Positions 5,710-14,205 of a stretch of 18,254 bases of DNA are shown piece after piece. This DNA comes from an uncultured Collinsella sp. (GTDB lineage: Bacteria > Actinomycetota > Coriobacteriia > Coriobacteriales > Coriobacteriaceae), in contig CABUJH010000038.1 of the NCBI GenBank assembly GCA_902491895.1, positions 1 through 18,254 of the forward strand, given 5' to 3'. How positions within the stretch are numbered: the stretch's first letter is position 1; each line of letters starts with the position of its first letter. Made by a program: the position numbers and the translations under genes. The notes beneath the pieces were generated by a model. It was given only the letters and a program-made list of their open reading frames with translations. It searched no databases and was not told where the DNA came from.

Positions 5710-6639
5710 ATGGGCAACGCAGTACCCGCAACCGACGCCCAGTCCGTCTATCCGCACACCATGCGCCTGCAGCGCTTTTTGGCGCGCGCGGGCGTGGCGA
5801 GCCGCCGCGGCTCGGAGGACCTGATGACCGCCGGTCGCGTGACCGTCAACGGCCAGGTCGCGACCGAGCTGGGCACCAAGGTCGACGTCGACCGCGACCA
5901 CATCGAGGTCGACGGCATGGTCGTCAAGCTCAACCAGGGCGCCGTGTACTTGATGCTCTACAAGCCGACCGGCTACCTCACCACCATGAGCGACCCGCAG
6001 GAGCGCCCTTGTGTGGCCGACCTGGTCCCCCGCGACCGCTTTCCGGGACTTTTCCCGGTGGGTCGCCTGGACCGCGACACCACGGGCCTTTTGCTCTTTA
6101 CCACCGACGGCGACCTATCGCAGGACCTGCTGCACCCCAGCAAACACGTCTACAAGACCTACCAGGCGCTCGTGGACGGGCGACTGACCGACCGCGATCT
6201 AGAACCGCTCCGCCGTGGCATCGAGCTCGACGACGGCCTGTGCCAGCCGGCAATCTGCCGTGTCATTAACGCGCGCGAGGCCGAGGCAGTGGCGCCGCAA
6301 GGCGTCAAGCCCGGCACCACTGCCGTCGAGGTCATCATCCGCGAGGGACGCAAGAATCAGGTCAAGCGCATGCTGAGCAAGATTCATCATCCGGTGATCC
6401 GTCTGCACCGCTGCAACTTTGCCGGCCTGGAGCTCAAGGACGTGGCCAAGGGCTCGTGGCGCGAGCTCACCGACCGCGAGGTGCAGATCCTCAAAAGCGG
6501 TGGCATCCCGCCCAAACAGGCGAGCGCAAAGCGCAACGGCGACAAGCCCCAAGACACGCCCGCCAGCCGCACGCGTCACCACGGCAGCCACGGCTCCGCA
6601 CCCAAGCGCAACACCTACCGCGAGCGCTACACGGGCTAG
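5710..6639 (+). CDS. rluB: RsuA/RluB-family 23S rRNA pseudouridine synthase
   Basis: The enzyme isomerises a specific uridine of rRNA to pseudouridine; RluB acts in domain V of 23S rRNA. The 309-residue protein has an S4 RNA-binding domain (about 18-70, MRLQRFLARAGVASRR and VTVNGQVA) and a catalytic domain with GRLDRDTTGLLL, where D121 is the predicted catalytic aspartate, and later REGRKNQVKRML. I chose ATG 5710 because AGGGGAG (5694-5700) lies 9 nt upstream; longer in-frame starts would overlap scpB. The last 50 residues form a basic, His- and Arg-rich tail of low complexity. The scpA-scpB-rluB order is common in Gram-positive bacteria. RluB versus RluE/RsuA specificity is inferred from context. 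Confidence 0.9.
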   Translation: MGNAVPATDAQSVYPHTMRLQRFLARAGVASRRGSEDLMTAGRVTVNGQVATELGTKVDVDRDHIEVDGMVVKLNQGAVYLMLYKPTGYLTTMSDPQERPCVADLVPRDRFPGLFPVGRLDRDTTGLLLFTTDGDLSQDLLHPSKHVYKTYQALVDGRLTDRDLEPLRRGIELDDGLCQPAICRVINAREAEAVAPQGVKPGTTAVEVIIREGRKNQVKRMLSKIHHPVIRLHRCNFAGLELKDVAKGSWRELTDREVQILKSGGIPPKQASAKRNGDKPQDTPASRTRHHGSHGSAPKRNTYRERYTG

Positions 6640-6705
6640 GCAACCCGCCGCGCCTCAACGCCCGCGAACCATACCAGCACGTCAACCATCGAAAGGAAGC
6701 ATTGC

Positions 6706-7392
6706 ATGATCGTCGCCATCGACGGCCCCGCCGGTTCCGGCAAGTCCACCATCGCCAAGGAGATCGCCCGCCAGCTGGGCTTTAACAAGCTCGACACGGG
6801 CGCCATGTATCGCGCCGTCACCTTCGCCGCGCTCGACCGCGGCATCGACCTGGACGACGAGGCGGCCATCGACGCCCTCGCCGAGCAGATCGAGATCCGC
6901 TTTACCAACGGCACTGGCGAAGACACGCGCCTGACCATCGACGGCCAGGACGCTTCGGCCGCCATCCGCACCCCGCAGGTCGACGCCAACGTGTCCAAGG
7001 TCTCGGCCTACCCGGGCGTGCGCGCCGCCATGCTCATCCATCAGCGCCGCGCCGCCGAGGACCGCGATATCGTGGCCGAGGGTCGCGACATCGGAACCGT
7101 CGTGTTCCCTAACGCGCAGGTCAAGGTCTTCCTGACCGCCGACCCGCGCGAGCGCGCCCGCCGCCGCGTGCTGCAGCGTCACCAAAACGACGCCCAGCCG
7201 CTCACGCCCGCGCAACTCGAGGCCGAGGTCGACGAGACCCTCGACGCCCTTAGGCAGCGCGACAAGCTTGACAGCAGCCGCGAGGTCGCCCCGCTCGTGC
7301 CCGCCGAGGACGCCGTGCACGTCGACTCCACCGCCCACACCATCGACGAGGTCGTCTCGATAATCGAGGACCTTATCAACCAAAGGAGGTAG
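6706..7392 (+). CDS. cmk: Cytidylate kinase
   Basis: Cmk phosphorylates CMP and dCMP to the diphosphates using ATP, recycling cytidine nucleotides in the cytosol. The 228-residue protein opens with the P-loop GPAGSGKS (7-14), followed by LDTGAMYRAVTFAA, the substrate-binding segment characteristic of Cmk. IVAEGRDIGTVVFPNAQVK and the Arg-rich lid RERARRRVLQRH are also typical. Length is normal for the family. GAAAGGAAG lies ahead of the ATG. A 66-nt gap after rluB holds no evident promoter or terminator, and plsC starts 3 nt after its stop, as in many Gram-positive genomes. Confidence 0.97.
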   Translation: MIVAIDGPAGSGKSTIAKEIARQLGFNKLDTGAMYRAVTFAALDRGIDLDDEAAIDALAEQIEIRFTNGTGEDTRLTIDGQDASAAIRTPQVDANVSKVSAYPGVRAAMLIHQRRAAEDRDIVAEGRDIGTVVFPNAQVKVFLTADPRERARRRVLQRHQNDAQPLTPAQLEAEVDETLDALRQRDKLDSSREVAPLVPAEDAVHVDSTAHTIDEVVSIIEDLINQRR

Positions 7393-7395
7393 CCC

Positions 7396-8124
7396 ATGCG
7401 CCTGTTTCAGCAGACGCCCGAGGACTATTACAACGCCCCCTACGCCGAGTTTCCAGCGCTCATCCGCGGCACCGTCGTCGTAGTCATGGCCATCCTTTGG
7501 GCCTTCTCCAAGCTCATGTGGCGCTGGAAGGTCGAGGACGCCGATCTTCTGTTTGAGCGCCAGGAAGGCCGCGGCAGCGTGGTCATCTGCAACCACACCT
7601 CGATGGCCGAGCTCTTGGCCGTGGAGACGGCGCTGTTCTTTGGGGGGCGCCGCATTCGTCCCATCTTTAAGTCCGAGTTCGCCAAGAGCAAGATTGTGCG
7701 CTGGGCCTTTAGCCGCGTTGGCGGCATCCCCGTGGAGCGTGGCACTGCCGATATGAAGTGCCTGCGCGCCGCCCAGCATGCGCTGCAGCGCGGCGAGGAC
7801 GTTCTGATCTTCCCCGAGGGCACGCGCATCCGCTCGCGCGAGATCAAACCCGAGGTCCACGGCGGTTTTGCGCTCATCGCTCAGATGGGCAAGGCACCTG
7901 TGAACCCGCTCGCCATTTGCGGCTGGTCCGACATCACGCCCGCGGGCAAAAAGATCATGCGTCCCAAGAAATGCTGGATCCGCGCCGGCAAGGCTGTCTC
8001 GCTTTCCGACGCACCGGCCGGGCTTAAGCGCACGGAGCGCCTGGAATGGTTTGAGTCCGAGGCCATGAACCGCGTCTACGCTATGCGAGACGAGCTGTGC
8101 GCCGAGCATCCGGGCAGGTTCTAG
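7396..8124 (+). CDS. plsC: 1-acyl-sn-glycerol-3-phosphate acyltransferase
   Basis: PlsC adds the second acyl chain to lysophosphatidic acid, giving phosphatidic acid at the inner membrane face. The 242-residue protein has a hydrophobic N-terminal segment (about 22-42) and the acyltransferase motifs: NHTSMAE (66-72), IPVERG, and FPEGTR (139-144), which binds the glycerol phosphate. The first motif is unusual: after His67 the family normally has Asp four residues on (HX4D), but here Glu72 takes that place. AAAGGAGG precedes ATG 7396. Neighbours plsY and gpsA downstream supply the rest of the phosphatidate pathway. Another lysophospholipid acyltransferase specificity is possible. Confidence 0.88.
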   Translation: MRLFQQTPEDYYNAPYAEFPALIRGTVVVVMAILWAFSKLMWRWKVEDADLLFERQEGRGSVVICNHTSMAELLAVETALFFGGRRIRPIFKSEFAKSKIVRWAFSRVGGIPVERGTADMKCLRAAQHALQRGEDVLIFPEGTRIRSREIKPEVHGGFALIAQMGKAPVNPLAICGWSDITPAGKKIMRPKKCWIRAGKAVSLSDAPAGLKRTERLEWFESEAMNRVYAMRDELCAEHPGRF

Positions 8125-8126
8125 CC

Positions 8127-9026
8127 ATGAGCGAGAACGTTACGAACACTGCCGCGACCGCGTCCGACCAGGCAACAGCGCCTACCATCGAGATCGCAGC
8201 ACACGCCGGCACTTGCTACGGCGTACAGCGTGCGCTCGATATGGCGCTAGCCGCCGCACCGCAGGCAGGTGAGTGCGCTCAGGTCCATACCTTGGGTCCG
8301 CTCATCCATAACCCCATCGTGGTGCGCGAGCTTGCTGAGGCAGGCGTTGGCCTGGCCGAGACCCTGGACGACGCAGCATCGGGTACCGTAATCATCCGCG
8401 CCCACGGCGTGGTGCCGCAGGTGATCGATGCTGCCCGCAAGCGCGGCCTTAACGTGGTCGACGCCACCTGCCCCTACGTGAAGAAGGTCCATATGGCAGC
8501 CGAGCGCCTGGTGCGCAAGGGCTACCGCGTGGTGGTCGTAGGCGAGCCGGGCCATCCCGAGGTGGAGGGCATCCTGGGTCACGCCGGCGACGATGCGCAG
8601 GTCGTGAGTTGCGCCGCCGATGCGGACGCGCTTCCGCTCAAGGGCAAGGTCGGCCTCGTCGTGCAGACCACCCAGACCGCGCAGAACCTCGCTGAGGTCG
8701 TGGCAGCTATCACCCCGCGCGTGCAGGAGCTGCGTGTGATCAACACCATCTGCGCCGCCACGAGTGAGCGTCAACAGGCAGCAGCCACACTTGCCAACCG
8801 CTGCGACTGCATGGTCGTGGTGGGCGGCAAGAACTCGGGCAACACCCGCCGCCTGGCGCAGATTTGCGCAGACGCCTGCGAGCGCACGTATCACATCGAG
8901 GAAGCTTCCGAGCTCCAGGCCGCCTGGTTTACCGACGCTCACCACATCGGCATCACCGCCGGAGCCTCAACCCCGCAAGAACACATCGAGCGCGCCGTCG
9001 AGCGCATCAAGGAGCTTTGCCGCTAA
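8127..9026 (+). CDS. ispH: 4-hydroxy-3-methylbut-2-enyl diphosphate reductase
   Basis: IspH is the last enzyme of the MEP pathway, reducing HMBPP to IPP and DMAPP with an Fe-S cluster. The three cluster cysteines are present: C30 in AGTCYGVQRAL, C115 in DATCPYV and C209 in NTICAATSERQ. Also visible are LGPLIHNP and the C-terminal GITAGASTPQEHIE. I chose ATG 8127 because GGGCAGG lies about 9 nt upstream; this gives 299 residues, normal for the family, with an Ala/Thr-rich N-terminal extension of about 20 residues. Starts further upstream would overlap plsC. It begins 2 nt after the plsC stop. Confidence 0.97.
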   Translation: MSENVTNTAATASDQATAPTIEIAAHAGTCYGVQRALDMALAAAPQAGECAQVHTLGPLIHNPIVVRELAEAGVGLAETLDDAASGTVIIRAHGVVPQVIDAARKRGLNVVDATCPYVKKVHMAAERLVRKGYRVVVVGEPGHPEVEGILGHAGDDAQVVSCAADADALPLKGKVGLVVQTTQTAQNLAEVVAAITPRVQELRVINTICAATSERQQAAATLANRCDCMVVVGGKNSGNTRRLAQICADACERTYHIEEASELQAAWFTDAHHIGITAGASTPQEHIERAVERIKELCR

Positions 9027-9028
9027 TC

Positions 9029-10471
9029 ATGGACCAGACCGTACCCGCATACGCCGCCGAGGTGGCCGATTACGGGCGCAGCCGCGACCCCGAGCCGGGT
9101 GAGGGCGCGCTCGTAAAGAACGTGCGTCCCGAATCGCCCGCGTGGGATGTGGGTATCGAGCCGGGCATGCGCGTGCTCGCGGTCAACGGCGAGCAGCTTA
9201 CCGACATGATCGTGTGGCTCTGGGAGGCAGACGACGACACGGTCGACCTCGAGGTTTTCGACCCGCGCGATGGCACCGTCACCCCCGTGGAGCTCGATCG
9301 CTTTCCCAGAGAGGATTGGGGTCTGGAGTTCGACGGCCCTATCTTCGATGGCATGCGCACCTGTGTAAACGCCTGCGTGTTCTGCTTTATGACGATGCTC
9401 CCCAAGGGCGGCCGCTCCACGCTCTATATTCGCGACGACGACTATCGCCTAAGCTTTTTGCAGGGCAACTTCGTCACGCTCACGAACCTCACCGACGAAG
9501 ATATTCAAAACGTCATCCAACGCAACATGAGTCCCATGAACGTATCGGTCCATGCTGTGAGCCCCGATGTCCGCCGCCGCATGATGGGCCGCAACGCCCA
9601 GCGCGGAATGGACGTACTCGAGGCCATCATGGCCGCCGGCATCGAGATTCACGCGCAGATCGTGTTGTGCCCCGGCATGAACGATGGCGAGGAGCTGGAA
9701 AAGACCCTGCGCTTTTGCGAGGAGCACGAGCAAATCACAAGCCTGGGCATTGTGCCGCTCGGTTTTACCAAGCACCAAAACCGCTTTAGCTGGTCATACA
9801 GCGACAAACCCGAGCTAGCGCGCGAGACCATCGCCATGATCCGACCGTTCCAGGACCGCGCCTATGAGCGCTTTGGCCGCCACACCTTCCAGATGAGCGA
9901 CGAGTTCTATCTGGACGCCGGCATCGATCCTCCCGAGGCAGACTTTTACGACGGTTACCCGCAGTACTACGACGGCATCGGCATGATTCGCTCGTATCTG
10001 GACGAGACCGATGACGTGCTCGCCGCCGACGCCGAGCGTCTGGCCCGCGTTCGCGAGGCCGTCGCCGCCCGCAACCAGCGGCTTCTGTGTCTCTCGGGCG
10101 CCAGCGCGCGCGACACCGTGGCGCGCTTTGTGGAGTCGCCGCATGGTCTCGCCGGCACCGTCACAGCCATCAAGAACCGCTACTTTGGCGGCAACGTGGA
10201 CGTGACCGGCCTCATCGTCGCGTGTGACATTCTGGAGCAGCTGCCCCAAGATCTGTCGGGGGTTATGCTCTTTGTGCCTAAGCTCATGTTCAACGCTGAC
10301 GGCATGACGCTTGACGAGTATCATCGTGACGATTTACTCGCAAGCCTTACCAGTCGCGGCGCCGAGGTTCATGTGGTGTCGACCATGCCGCATGAGCTGC
10401 TCGATACCCTGGAGCGCATCCTTGGCATTGTGCCCGCAGACTCTAACACTTCCACTGACCCTACCCATTAA
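9029..10471 (+). CDS. PDZ / radical SAM / DUF512 protein
   Basis: The 480-residue protein has three parts. Residues about 20-80 form a PDZ-like domain (VKNVRPESPAWDVGIEPGMR). A radical SAM-like core begins with a CX3CX2C cluster motif (C112, C116, C119). From about residue 300 comes the DUF512 domain, including the segment near PPEADFYDGYPQYYDGIGMI. The cysteines imply a 4Fe-4S cluster that cleaves S-adenosylmethionine, but substrate and product are unknown. The family often lies next to der, as here (10 nt upstream). ATG 9029 lies 2 nt after the ispH stop, with AAGGAG inside the ispH end at rather long spacing (about 14 nt). An alternative start farther upstream would overlap ispH and seems unlikely. 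Confidence 0.9.
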   Translation: MDQTVPAYAAEVADYGRSRDPEPGEGALVKNVRPESPAWDVGIEPGMRVLAVNGEQLTDMIVWLWEADDDTVDLEVFDPRDGTVTPVELDRFPREDWGLEFDGPIFDGMRTCVNACVFCFMTMLPKGGRSTLYIRDDDYRLSFLQGNFVTLTNLTDEDIQNVIQRNMSPMNVSVHAVSPDVRRRMMGRNAQRGMDVLEAIMAAGIEIHAQIVLCPGMNDGEELEKTLRFCEEHEQITSLGIVPLGFTKHQNRFSWSYSDKPELARETIAMIRPFQDRAYERFGRHTFQMSDEFYLDAGIDPPEADFYDGYPQYYDGIGMIRSYLDETDDVLAADAERLARVREAVAARNQRLLCLSGASARDTVARFVESPHGLAGTVTAIKNRYFGGNVDVTGLIVACDILEQLPQDLSGVMLFVPKLMFNADGMTLDEYHRDDLLASLTSRGAEVHVVSTMPHELLDTLERILGIVPADSNTSTDPTH

Positions 10472-10481
10472 AGGAGAGCAG

Positions 10482-11816
10482 ATGAAACCTATCGTCGCCG
10501 TCGTCGGACGCCCCAACGTGGGCAAGTCCACGCTCGTTAACCGCCTGGCCCAGACCTCGGACGCCATCGTCCACGAGTCCCGCGGCGTCACGCGCGACCG
10601 CTCGTACCACACGGCCGATTGGAACGGCCGCGAGTTCACCATCGTCGACACGGGCGGCATCGAGCCGCTCAAGAGCGATGACGTCTTCGCCACGTCCATT
10701 CGCGACCAGGCCCTCGCCGCCGCCGAGGAAGCCGCCGTCATCCTGTTTGTGGTCGACGGCCGCACCGGCGTCACCGAGGAGGACGAGTCGGTCGCTCGCA
10801 TGCTCAAGCGCTGCGACAAGCCGGTCTTTCTGCTGGTGAACAAGCTCGACAACCCCGATCGCGAGAACGACAGCATCTGGGAGTTCTATTCCCTCGGCAT
10901 CGGCGAGCCCACGCCGCTCTCGGCGCTGCACGGCCACGGCACCGGCGACCTGCTCGACGACATCGTGGCCCTGCTTCCTGAGGAGGAGGACGAGATCGCC
11001 GACGAGTTCCCCGATGCGCTGAACGTGGCTATCATCGGCCGCCCCAACGCCGGTAAGTCCTCGCTGTTCAACCGCATCCTGGGCGCCGACCGCTCCATCG
11101 TGTCCAACATTGCCGGCACCACGCGCGACGCCATCGACACGGTCGTCGAGCGCAACGGCAAGCACTACCGCATGGTCGACACTGCGGGAATCCGTAAGAA
11201 GAGCACCGTGTACGAGAACATCGAGTACTACTCGATGGTCCGCGGCCTGCGCGCCATCGACCGTGCCGACGTGGCGCTGCTCGTCGTCGACGCCTCCGTG
11301 GGCGTTACCGAGCAGGACCAGAAGGTCATGGGCCTTGCCATCGAGCGCGGCTGCGCCATCGTTGTGCTGCTAAACAAGTGGGACCTGCTCGACGACGATC
11401 GCAAGCGCGAGGCCTGCATGGAGACCATCGACCGCCGTCTGGGCGTCATGGCTCCCTGGGCCCAGTACCTGCGCATCTCTGCCCTCACTGGCCGCAGCGT
11501 CGAGAAGATTTGGGCGATGGTCGACGCCGCCGAAAAGACGCGCTCGCAAAAGATCAGCACCTCGCGCCTCAACACGTTCCTCACCGATCTGCGCGAGTTC
11601 GGTCATACCGTGGTGGACGGCAAGCGCCGCCTGCGCATGCACTACGTGACCCAGACGGGCGTCAACCCGCCGACGTTCACGTTCTTCGTCAACCACAGCG
11701 ATCTGGTCAACGACACCTATCAGCGCTACATCGAGAACCGCATGCGCTCGACCTTCGACTTTGCCGGCACACCCATTCGACTCTTCTTTAGGAAGAAGGA
11801 GCAAAAGGATGCATAA
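10482..11816 (+). CDS. der: Ribosome biogenesis GTPase Der (EngA)
   Basis: Der carries two GTPase domains in tandem followed by a KH-like domain and is needed for maturation of the 50S subunit. The 444-residue protein shows G1 motif GRPNVGKS (9-16) with DTGG as G3 and NKLD as G4 in the first domain. The second domain has GRPNAGKSS from G186, DTAG, and NKWD. A C-terminal KH-like region follows (about 350-444), ending LFFRKKEQKDA. ATG 10482 was chosen for the AAAGGAGAG just upstream and because the conserved G domain begins at residue 3; longer frames overlap the previous gene. Its last 8 nt overlap plsY. Confidence 0.98.
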   Translation: MKPIVAVVGRPNVGKSTLVNRLAQTSDAIVHESRGVTRDRSYHTADWNGREFTIVDTGGIEPLKSDDVFATSIRDQALAAAEEAAVILFVVDGRTGVTEEDESVARMLKRCDKPVFLLVNKLDNPDRENDSIWEFYSLGIGEPTPLSALHGHGTGDLLDDIVALLPEEEDEIADEFPDALNVAIIGRPNAGKSSLFNRILGADRSIVSNIAGTTRDAIDTVVERNGKHYRMVDTAGIRKKSTVYENIEYYSMVRGLRAIDRADVALLVVDASVGVTEQDQKVMGLAIERGCAIVVLLNKWDLLDDDRKREACMETIDRRLGVMAPWAQYLRISALTGRSVEKIWAMVDAAEKTRSQKISTSRLNTFLTDLREFGHTVVDGKRRLRMHYVTQTGVNPPTFTFFVNHSDLVNDTYQRYIENRMRSTFDFAGTPIRLFFRKKEQKDA

Positions 11817-12492
11817 TCCGATTCTGCTGACCGCCATCTGCGCCGTGGTCTCGTTCTTTATCGGAGCAATTCCGTTTGGCCTGATCCTGGGCCGCGTGTT
11901 CAACCACACCGACATCCGCAAGGCGGGTTCCGGCAACATCGGCACCACCAACGCCCTGCGCGTGGCCGGCCCCAAGGTGGCCGCGCTCACGCTGCTGCTC
12001 GACTGCCTTAAGGGCGCCATCTGCGTTGTCATTGCCCGTCCGCTCATCGCGAGCGTGGGCTATGGCTTTCCGCCAAACATTATGGCGCCTGGTGCCCCCG
12101 GCGACTGGATGCTCGGTGTCATTTGCCTGGCAGCCGTGTGGGGCCATATCTTCTCGCCCTACCTCAACTTCCATGGCGGCAAGGGTATCGCCGTTGGTCT
12201 GGGCGTCATCCTCGCCTGGTACTGGCCTATTGGCCTGTCGCTGCTGGGCATGTTTATCGTGGCCGTCGCCATCACCAAGTATGTATCGGTGGGCTCGCTT
12301 GCCGCAGCTATCGGTCTTCCTATCGCTGCTTGCGCGGTCTTTCCGTACAGCAGCCTGGGCCTCAAGTTCTGCATGGCGATGATCGGCATCACCGTGGTGT
12401 GGGCCCATCGCGCGAACATCAAAAAGCTCATGACCGGTAAGGAGTCCAAGCTCTCGTTTACCAAGCGCGTCACCGAGCCCGACGATAAGTAG
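11809..12492 (+). CDS. plsY: Acyl-phosphate:glycerol-3-phosphate acyltransferase
   Basis: PlsY is the membrane enzyme that transfers an acyl chain from acyl-phosphate (made by PlsX, not in this window) to glycerol-3-phosphate. The 227-residue protein is mostly hydrophobic with several membrane helices and shows the family motifs GSGNIGTTNALRVAGPK near residue 44, GHIFSPYLNFHGGKGIAVG in the middle, and a C-terminal RANIKKLMTGKE region. ATG 11809 overlaps the end of der by 8 nt, and AGAAGGAG (11794-11800 region) lies upstream inside der, so the two are translationally coupled. gpsA, which makes its substrate, begins 9 nt later. Confidence 0.96.
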   Translation: MHNPILLTAICAVVSFFIGAIPFGLILGRVFNHTDIRKAGSGNIGTTNALRVAGPKVAALTLLLDCLKGAICVVIARPLIASVGYGFPPNIMAPGAPGDWMLGVICLAAVWGHIFSPYLNFHGGKGIAVGLGVILAWYWPIGLSLLGMFIVAVAITKYVSVGSLAAAIGLPIAACAVFPYSSLGLKFCMAMIGITVVWAHRANIKKLMTGKESKLSFTKRVTEPDDK

Positions 12493-12501
12493 GAGAGAGT
12501 C

Positions 12502-13509
12502 ATGAATGTTGCGCTGATTGGCTCCGGCTCCTGGGGAACCGCCGTCGCCGGCCTTGCCGCCACGCGAGCCGAGCGCGTGACCATGTGGGCCCATAGCGAG
12601 CAGACGGCCGCCGGCATCAATGGCGAGCACCGCAACCCGCGCTATCTGGTGGGCTACGAACTGCCCGATAACGTGGTAGCAACGACCGAGCTCGCCCATG
12701 CGCTCGACGGCGCCGAGGCCATCATCTTCGCCGTTCCTTCGACGCACCTGCGTGGCGTCTGCCACCAGGCCGTGCCCTTTATCGCCGCCGATACCCCGGT
12801 GCTCTGCCTCACCAAGGGCATTGAGCCCGAGTCCGGCCTGCTCATGAGCGAGGTCATCGCCAGCGAGATCGGCAACGAGGCGCGCGTGGCGGCGCTCTCG
12901 GGTCCCAACCATGCCGAGGAGATCTGCCGCGGCGGGCTTTCTGCCGCCGTCATCGCCAGCAAAGATCCGCAGATAGGGGAGACCTTTAAGGACCTGCTCC
13001 TATCCACGGCCTTCCGCATTTATCTGTCGCAAGACATGACCGGTGTCGAGGTCTGCGGCGCCATGAAAAATGTCATCGCCATCGTGTGCGGCATCTCCGC
13101 CGGCACCGGCGCGGGCGACAACACGCTCGCCCTCATCATGACACGCGGCCTAGCCGAGATCAGCCGTCTGGTGCACGCCCGCGGCGGTCAAGCTATGACC
13201 TGCATGGGACTTGCCGGCATGGGCGACCTCATTGCCACCTGCACCTCGGAGCATTCGCGCAACCGCACCTTTGGCTACGAGTTTGCCCACGGCGTGTCGC
13301 TCGACGAGTATCAGACGCGCACGCATATGGTGGTCGAGGGCGCCGTCGCCGCCCGCAGCGTGAGCGAGCTCGCCCGTTCACTGGGCGTAGACATTCCGCT
13401 CACCTTTGCCGTGGAGCAAACGCTCTACAACGGTGTTACTTTGGATAGGGCGCTCGAGATCCTTACCGACCGCGTCCCCTCTCAAGAGTTCTACGGACTC
13501 AACGACTAG
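12502..13509 (+). CDS. gpsA: Glycerol-3-phosphate dehydrogenase [NAD(P)+]
   Basis: GpsA reduces dihydroxyacetone phosphate to sn-glycerol-3-phosphate, the backbone for phospholipids and the substrate of PlsY encoded just upstream. The 335-residue length is standard. It begins with the Rossmann dinucleotide-binding motif GSGSWGT (7-13). LTKGIE and LSGPNHAEEI follow, then the catalytic region GAMKNVIAIVCGISAGTGAGDN with K189, and GLAGMGDLIATCTSEHSRNR near residue 235. The Shine-Dalgarno AGGAGAGAG precedes the ATG. Confidence 0.98.
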   Translation: MNVALIGSGSWGTAVAGLAATRAERVTMWAHSEQTAAGINGEHRNPRYLVGYELPDNVVATTELAHALDGAEAIIFAVPSTHLRGVCHQAVPFIAADTPVLCLTKGIEPESGLLMSEVIASEIGNEARVAALSGPNHAEEICRGGLSAAVIASKDPQIGETFKDLLLSTAFRIYLSQDMTGVEVCGAMKNVIAIVCGISAGTGAGDNTLALIMTRGLAEISRLVHARGGQAMTCMGLAGMGDLIATCTSEHSRNRTFGYEFAHGVSLDEYQTRTHMVVEGAVAARSVSELARSLGVDIPLTFAVEQTLYNGVTLDRALEILTDRVPSQEFYGLND

Positions 13510-13527
13510 CGCAGAAAGGCTTCTACC

Positions 13528-14199
13528 ATGGGTTCCATTAAAATCGCTCCGTCCGTCCTTTCGGCCGACATGGCCAACCTCAAGAGCGAACTCGACAAGA
13601 TCGCCGCTGCCGACTACGTGCACTTCGACGTTATGGACGGCCACTTTACCGGCAACCTGACCTTTGGCGTTGACATCCTTAAGGCCGTCAAGCGCTCCAC
13701 CGATGTACCGGTCGACGCGCACCTGATGGTGTCGAACCCCGACGAGACGGTCGATTGGTACGCAGACGCCGGCGCCGATATGATCACCGTACACTACGAG
13801 GCCTCCACACACCTGCACCGCACGCTCACGCATCTGCAGCAGCGCGGCGTCAAAGCCGGTGTGGTGCTCAACCCCGCCACCCCCGTGTGCGTACTTGAGA
13901 GCATCATCGACGTCGTCGATATGGTGCTGCTGATGAGCGTGAACCCCGGCTTTGGCGGCCAGAGCTTTATCCCGGGCACTATCGCCAAACTGCACGAGCT
14001 CAAGGCCATGTGCGAGCGCCACGGCGTGTCGCCCATGATCGAGGTCGACGGCGGCATTTCTTCCAAGAACATTGCCGAGGTCGTCAAGGCTGGTGCCAAC
14101 GTTCTCGTGGCCGGCTCCGCCGTATTTAAGTCCGAAGATCCCGCCGCCGAGGTTGCGCTGCTGCAGAAGCTGGGCAATGAGGCCGCACAGGAGGCATAA
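13528..14199 (+). CDS. rpe: Ribulose-phosphate 3-epimerase
   Basis: Rpe interconverts ribulose-5-phosphate and xylulose-5-phosphate in the pentose phosphate pathway. The 223-residue TIM barrel shows the metal-binding and catalytic motifs HFDVMDGHF (near residue 32), DAHLMV, MSVNPGFGGQSFIP, and the C-terminal EVDGGIS with its catalytic Asp, followed by LVAGSAVF as the phosphate-binding loop. AGAAAGG stands before the ATG, 18 nt after gpsA. The next gene starts 6 nt after its stop, with that gene's AGGAGG inside the last codons of rpe. Confidence 0.98.
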   Translation: MGSIKIAPSVLSADMANLKSELDKIAAADYVHFDVMDGHFTGNLTFGVDILKAVKRSTDVPVDAHLMVSNPDETVDWYADAGADMITVHYEASTHLHRTLTHLQQRGVKAGVVLNPATPVCVLESIIDVVDMVLLMSVNPGFGGQSFIPGTIAKLHELKAMCERHGVSPMIEVDGGISSKNIAEVVKAGANVLVAGSAVFKSEDPAAEVALLQKLGNEAAQEA

Positions 14200-14205
14200 A
14201 CCCTT

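Noticed and set aside
6682..8109. Very long minus-strand open frame (475 codons) opposite cmk and plsC
   Set aside because: Both cmk and plsC are clear on the + strand with full motif sets. In GC-rich DNA with strong third-position bias the antisense frame often stays open; its translation is Gly/Ala/Val/Asp-rich without motifs. The same applies to antisense frames at 1650-2798, 11788-12912 and 13378-14544.
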